DNA from: an uncultured Blautia sp. | GTDB taxonomy: Bacteria; Bacillota; Clostridia; Lachnospirales; Lachnospiraceae | Reading direction: 5' to 3' | NCBI GenBank assembly: GCA_900547615.1 | Contig: URHH01000021.1 | Coordinates: 1-30,583, forward strand | DNA: 30,583 bases | Part shown: one piece after another, positions 29,605 through 30,583 of the stretch | Layout of the letters: each line of letters begins with the position of its first letter | How positions within the stretch are numbered: the first letter of the stretch is position 1 | Program-made: the position numbers and the translations under genes | The notes under the pieces: generated by a model | Told to the model about the DNA's origin: nothing | Databases searched by the model: none | The model's input: only the letters and a program-made list of their open reading frames with translations

Positions 29605-30333
29605 ATGATGACAGTAAATGAAGTAAGTAAATTAACAGGAGTAAGTATACGTACTCTGCAATATTATGATAAAATCGGTCTGCTCCACCCTGCTGCCCAC
29701 ACACAGGCAGGCTATCGTCTGTACGACGAGCAGGCTTTGGAAAACCTGCAGCAGATTTTATTATTCCGTGAACTGGAATTTTCCTTAAAAGACATTAAAA
29801 AGATTATAGAAAATCCCTCTTTTAACAGGGAAAAAGCGCTCCAACAACAAATTGATTTACTGGAATTAAAAAAAGAACGCATTGAAAATCTCATTGCACT
29901 CGCTCGTGGAATAAAATTAACAGGAGGAAATAAGATGAATTTTTCCGCATTTGATACACAAAAAGAACAGGAATATAAAGCCCGTGCAAAGGCTTCCTGG
30001 GGAAATACCCCTGAATACCGGGAGTATGAAGAAAAGACAAAAGACAGAACTGCCTTACAGCAGAATGCTATCACAGCTCAAATGATGGACATATTTGCAG
30101 AACTGGGTAAAATCAGACACAGCGAGCCTTCTTCCAAAGACGCTCAAATGCTTATCCGGCATTTACAGGATTTCATATCAGAACATTTTTACACCTGCTC
30201 TGACGAAATTCTTGCAAGTCTTGGAGAAATGTATAAAACAGACGAATTTACTGCCAATATTGACAATGCCGGTGGAAAAGGCACTGCTGTGTTTGCCAGC
30301 CGCGCCATTGAACTATACGTAAAAAATAAGTGA
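29605..30333 (+). CDS. MerR-family regulator with TipAS antibiotic-recognition domain
   Basis: The 242 residues begin with the MerR DNA-binding domain (TVNEVSKLTGVSIRTLQYYDKIGLL, AGYRLYDEQALENLQQI), a long coiled coil (about 75-105) and a TipAS domain from residue 111 (SWGNTPEYREYE, HFYTCSDEILASLGEMYKTDEF). TipA of Streptomyces senses thiopeptides through this domain; Cys198 in FYTCSDE lies in the conserved ligand-pocket helix. The start ATG (29605, with a second ATG in the next codon) follows AGGAGG by eight bases; the frame is open further upstream but runs across the promoter. An internal ribosome site and ATG occur at the domain border. No resistance gene is visible next to it. Confidence 0.93.
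   Translation: MMTVNEVSKLTGVSIRTLQYYDKIGLLHPAAHTQAGYRLYDEQALENLQQILLFRELEFSLKDIKKIIENPSFNREKALQQQIDLLELKKERIENLIALARGIKLTGGNKMNFSAFDTQKEQEYKARAKASWGNTPEYREYEEKTKDRTALQQNAITAQMMDIFAELGKIRHSEPSSKDAQMLIRHLQDFISEHFYTCSDEILASLGEMYKTDEFTANIDNAGGKGTAVFASRAIELYVKNK
29922..29937 (+). other. Internal Shine-Dalgarno and ATG for a TipAS-only product
   Basis: AGGAGG at 29922-29927, seven bases, then ATG at 29935 (Met111), in frame with the tipA-like gene. Translation from here would give a 132-residue protein consisting only of the TipAS domain, ending at 30333, as Streptomyces lividans tipA yields TipAL and TipAS. Confidence 0.72.
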
Positions 30334-30341
30334 AATATTAT

Positions 30342-30377
30342 AAGGAGCAGAGATCGTAAATCCCATTTCTGCTCCTT
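30342..30377. terminator. Convergent terminator after the tipA-like gene
   Basis: A perfect 10-bp stem AAGGAGCAGA / TCTGCTCCTT (30342-30351 with 30368-30377) with a 16-base loop, 9 bases after the tipA-like stop and 5 bases past the stop of the minus-strand gene at 30383. The plus side has a moderately T-rich tail. Confidence 0.75.
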
Positions 30378-30382
30378 CTCTA

Positions 30383-30583
30383 TTAATTCTTTATTCTCTG
30401 AAGGGATTTCTGCCTGTAAATCTCTTTCAGATCCTCTATTGCCATTTTCACATCCAATGTATGAAAACCAAGCCAGCACTCATTCATCGTCTCCGCATCC
30501 GCTGTTTTATAAATTTCACGGCTTGTCTCTTTTGTGTAATAATGCCAGTACCGATACGTATATCCTGTCCAGTACATAACCTC
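30383..30583 (-). CDS. C-terminal part of an unrecognised protein (5' end outside window)
   Basis: The frame is open from the window edge to a TAA at 30383, giving 67 residues. It is rich in aromatics (MYWTGYTYRYWHYYTKETSR) and ends FHTLDVKMAIEDLKEIYRQK plus a short basic tail. I do not recognise the family with certainty; similar short aromatic tails occur in small hypothetical Clostridia proteins near toxin-antitoxin genes. The ATG at 30577 is preceded by GAGG only two bases away, too close for a start, so I treat it as an internal methionine of a longer gene. Confidence 0.5.
   Translation of the reverse strand, partial: EVMYWTGYTYRYWHYYTKETSREIYKTADAETMNECWLGFHTLDVKMAIEDLKEIYRQKSLQRIKN

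Overview
The window reads as chromosomal DNA of a Gram-positive, low-to-medium GC anaerobe of the Clostridia, most likely family Lachnospiraceae. I base this on the gene orders (ireB-ruvX-DUF1292-rnj; hrcA-grpE-dnaK-dnaJ behind one CIRCE; nifZ-like desulfurase next to a rhodanese-less ThiI), the strong AGGAGG ribosome-binding sites and TTGACA/TATAAT promoters, and protein style. Genus cannot be fixed from sequence alone. Nearly all of 1-25.4 kb is transcribed from the minus strand; the last 5 kb is mixed in strand, more AT-rich in part, and looks accessory.

Region by region. (1) 1-4545, minus: mtaB, ireB, ruvX, a DUF1292 gene, rnj and a YlbF-family gene cut by the window edge: tRNA modification, RNA decay and housekeeping. 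(2) 4696-4932, plus: a lone HPr-like gene with its own promoter and terminator; it lacks the PTS histidine. (3) 4996-9762, minus: a PAP2 phosphatase, prmA, rsmE, a NifZ-like desulfurase and thiI, from one promoter at about 9.8 kb: translation-apparatus modification. (4) 9885-14727, minus: hrcA-grpE-dnaK-dnaJ heat-shock operon with a perfect CIRCE. (5) 14947-21694, minus: leuB-ilvD-ilvB-serC-serA, a joint branched-chain amino acid and serine operon with a very short leader. (6) 21844-25377, minus: glgB-like, thyA, folA; thyA and folA make and use dTMP/tetrahydrofolate. (7) 25499-26958, plus: PfkB sugar kinase and a NUDIX hydrolase. (8) 27066-27631, minus: DinJ/RelB-YafQ toxin-antitoxin pair. 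(9) 27873-28487, plus: a ParB/sulfiredoxin-like protein of unknown role. (10) 28551-29455, minus: PadR regulator plus HAAS-domain membrane protein, divergent from (11) a MerR-TipAS drug-sensing regulator, 29605-30333 plus. (12) 30383-30583, minus: the C-terminal end of an unrecognised protein.

Most notable points: the glgB-like protein keeps the branching-enzyme scaffold but has lost most catalytic residues, and its last beta strand lies in the -1 frame behind a canonical slippery heptamer, ending in an ATGA overlap with thyA; the TipA-type gene carries an internal Shine-Dalgarno and ATG exactly at its drug-binding domain; the HPr-like protein has no phosphorylatable histidine but keeps the regulatory serine. 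Several promoters carry palindromes suited to be operators.

No stretch over 300 bases lacks a gene. The longest gaps are 27632-27872 (antitoxin promoter, AT-rich spacer, promoter of the ParB-like gene) and 14728-14946 (CIRCE, hrcA promoter, serA terminator). I saw no tRNA, rRNA, CRISPR array, insertion sequence or prophage gene.
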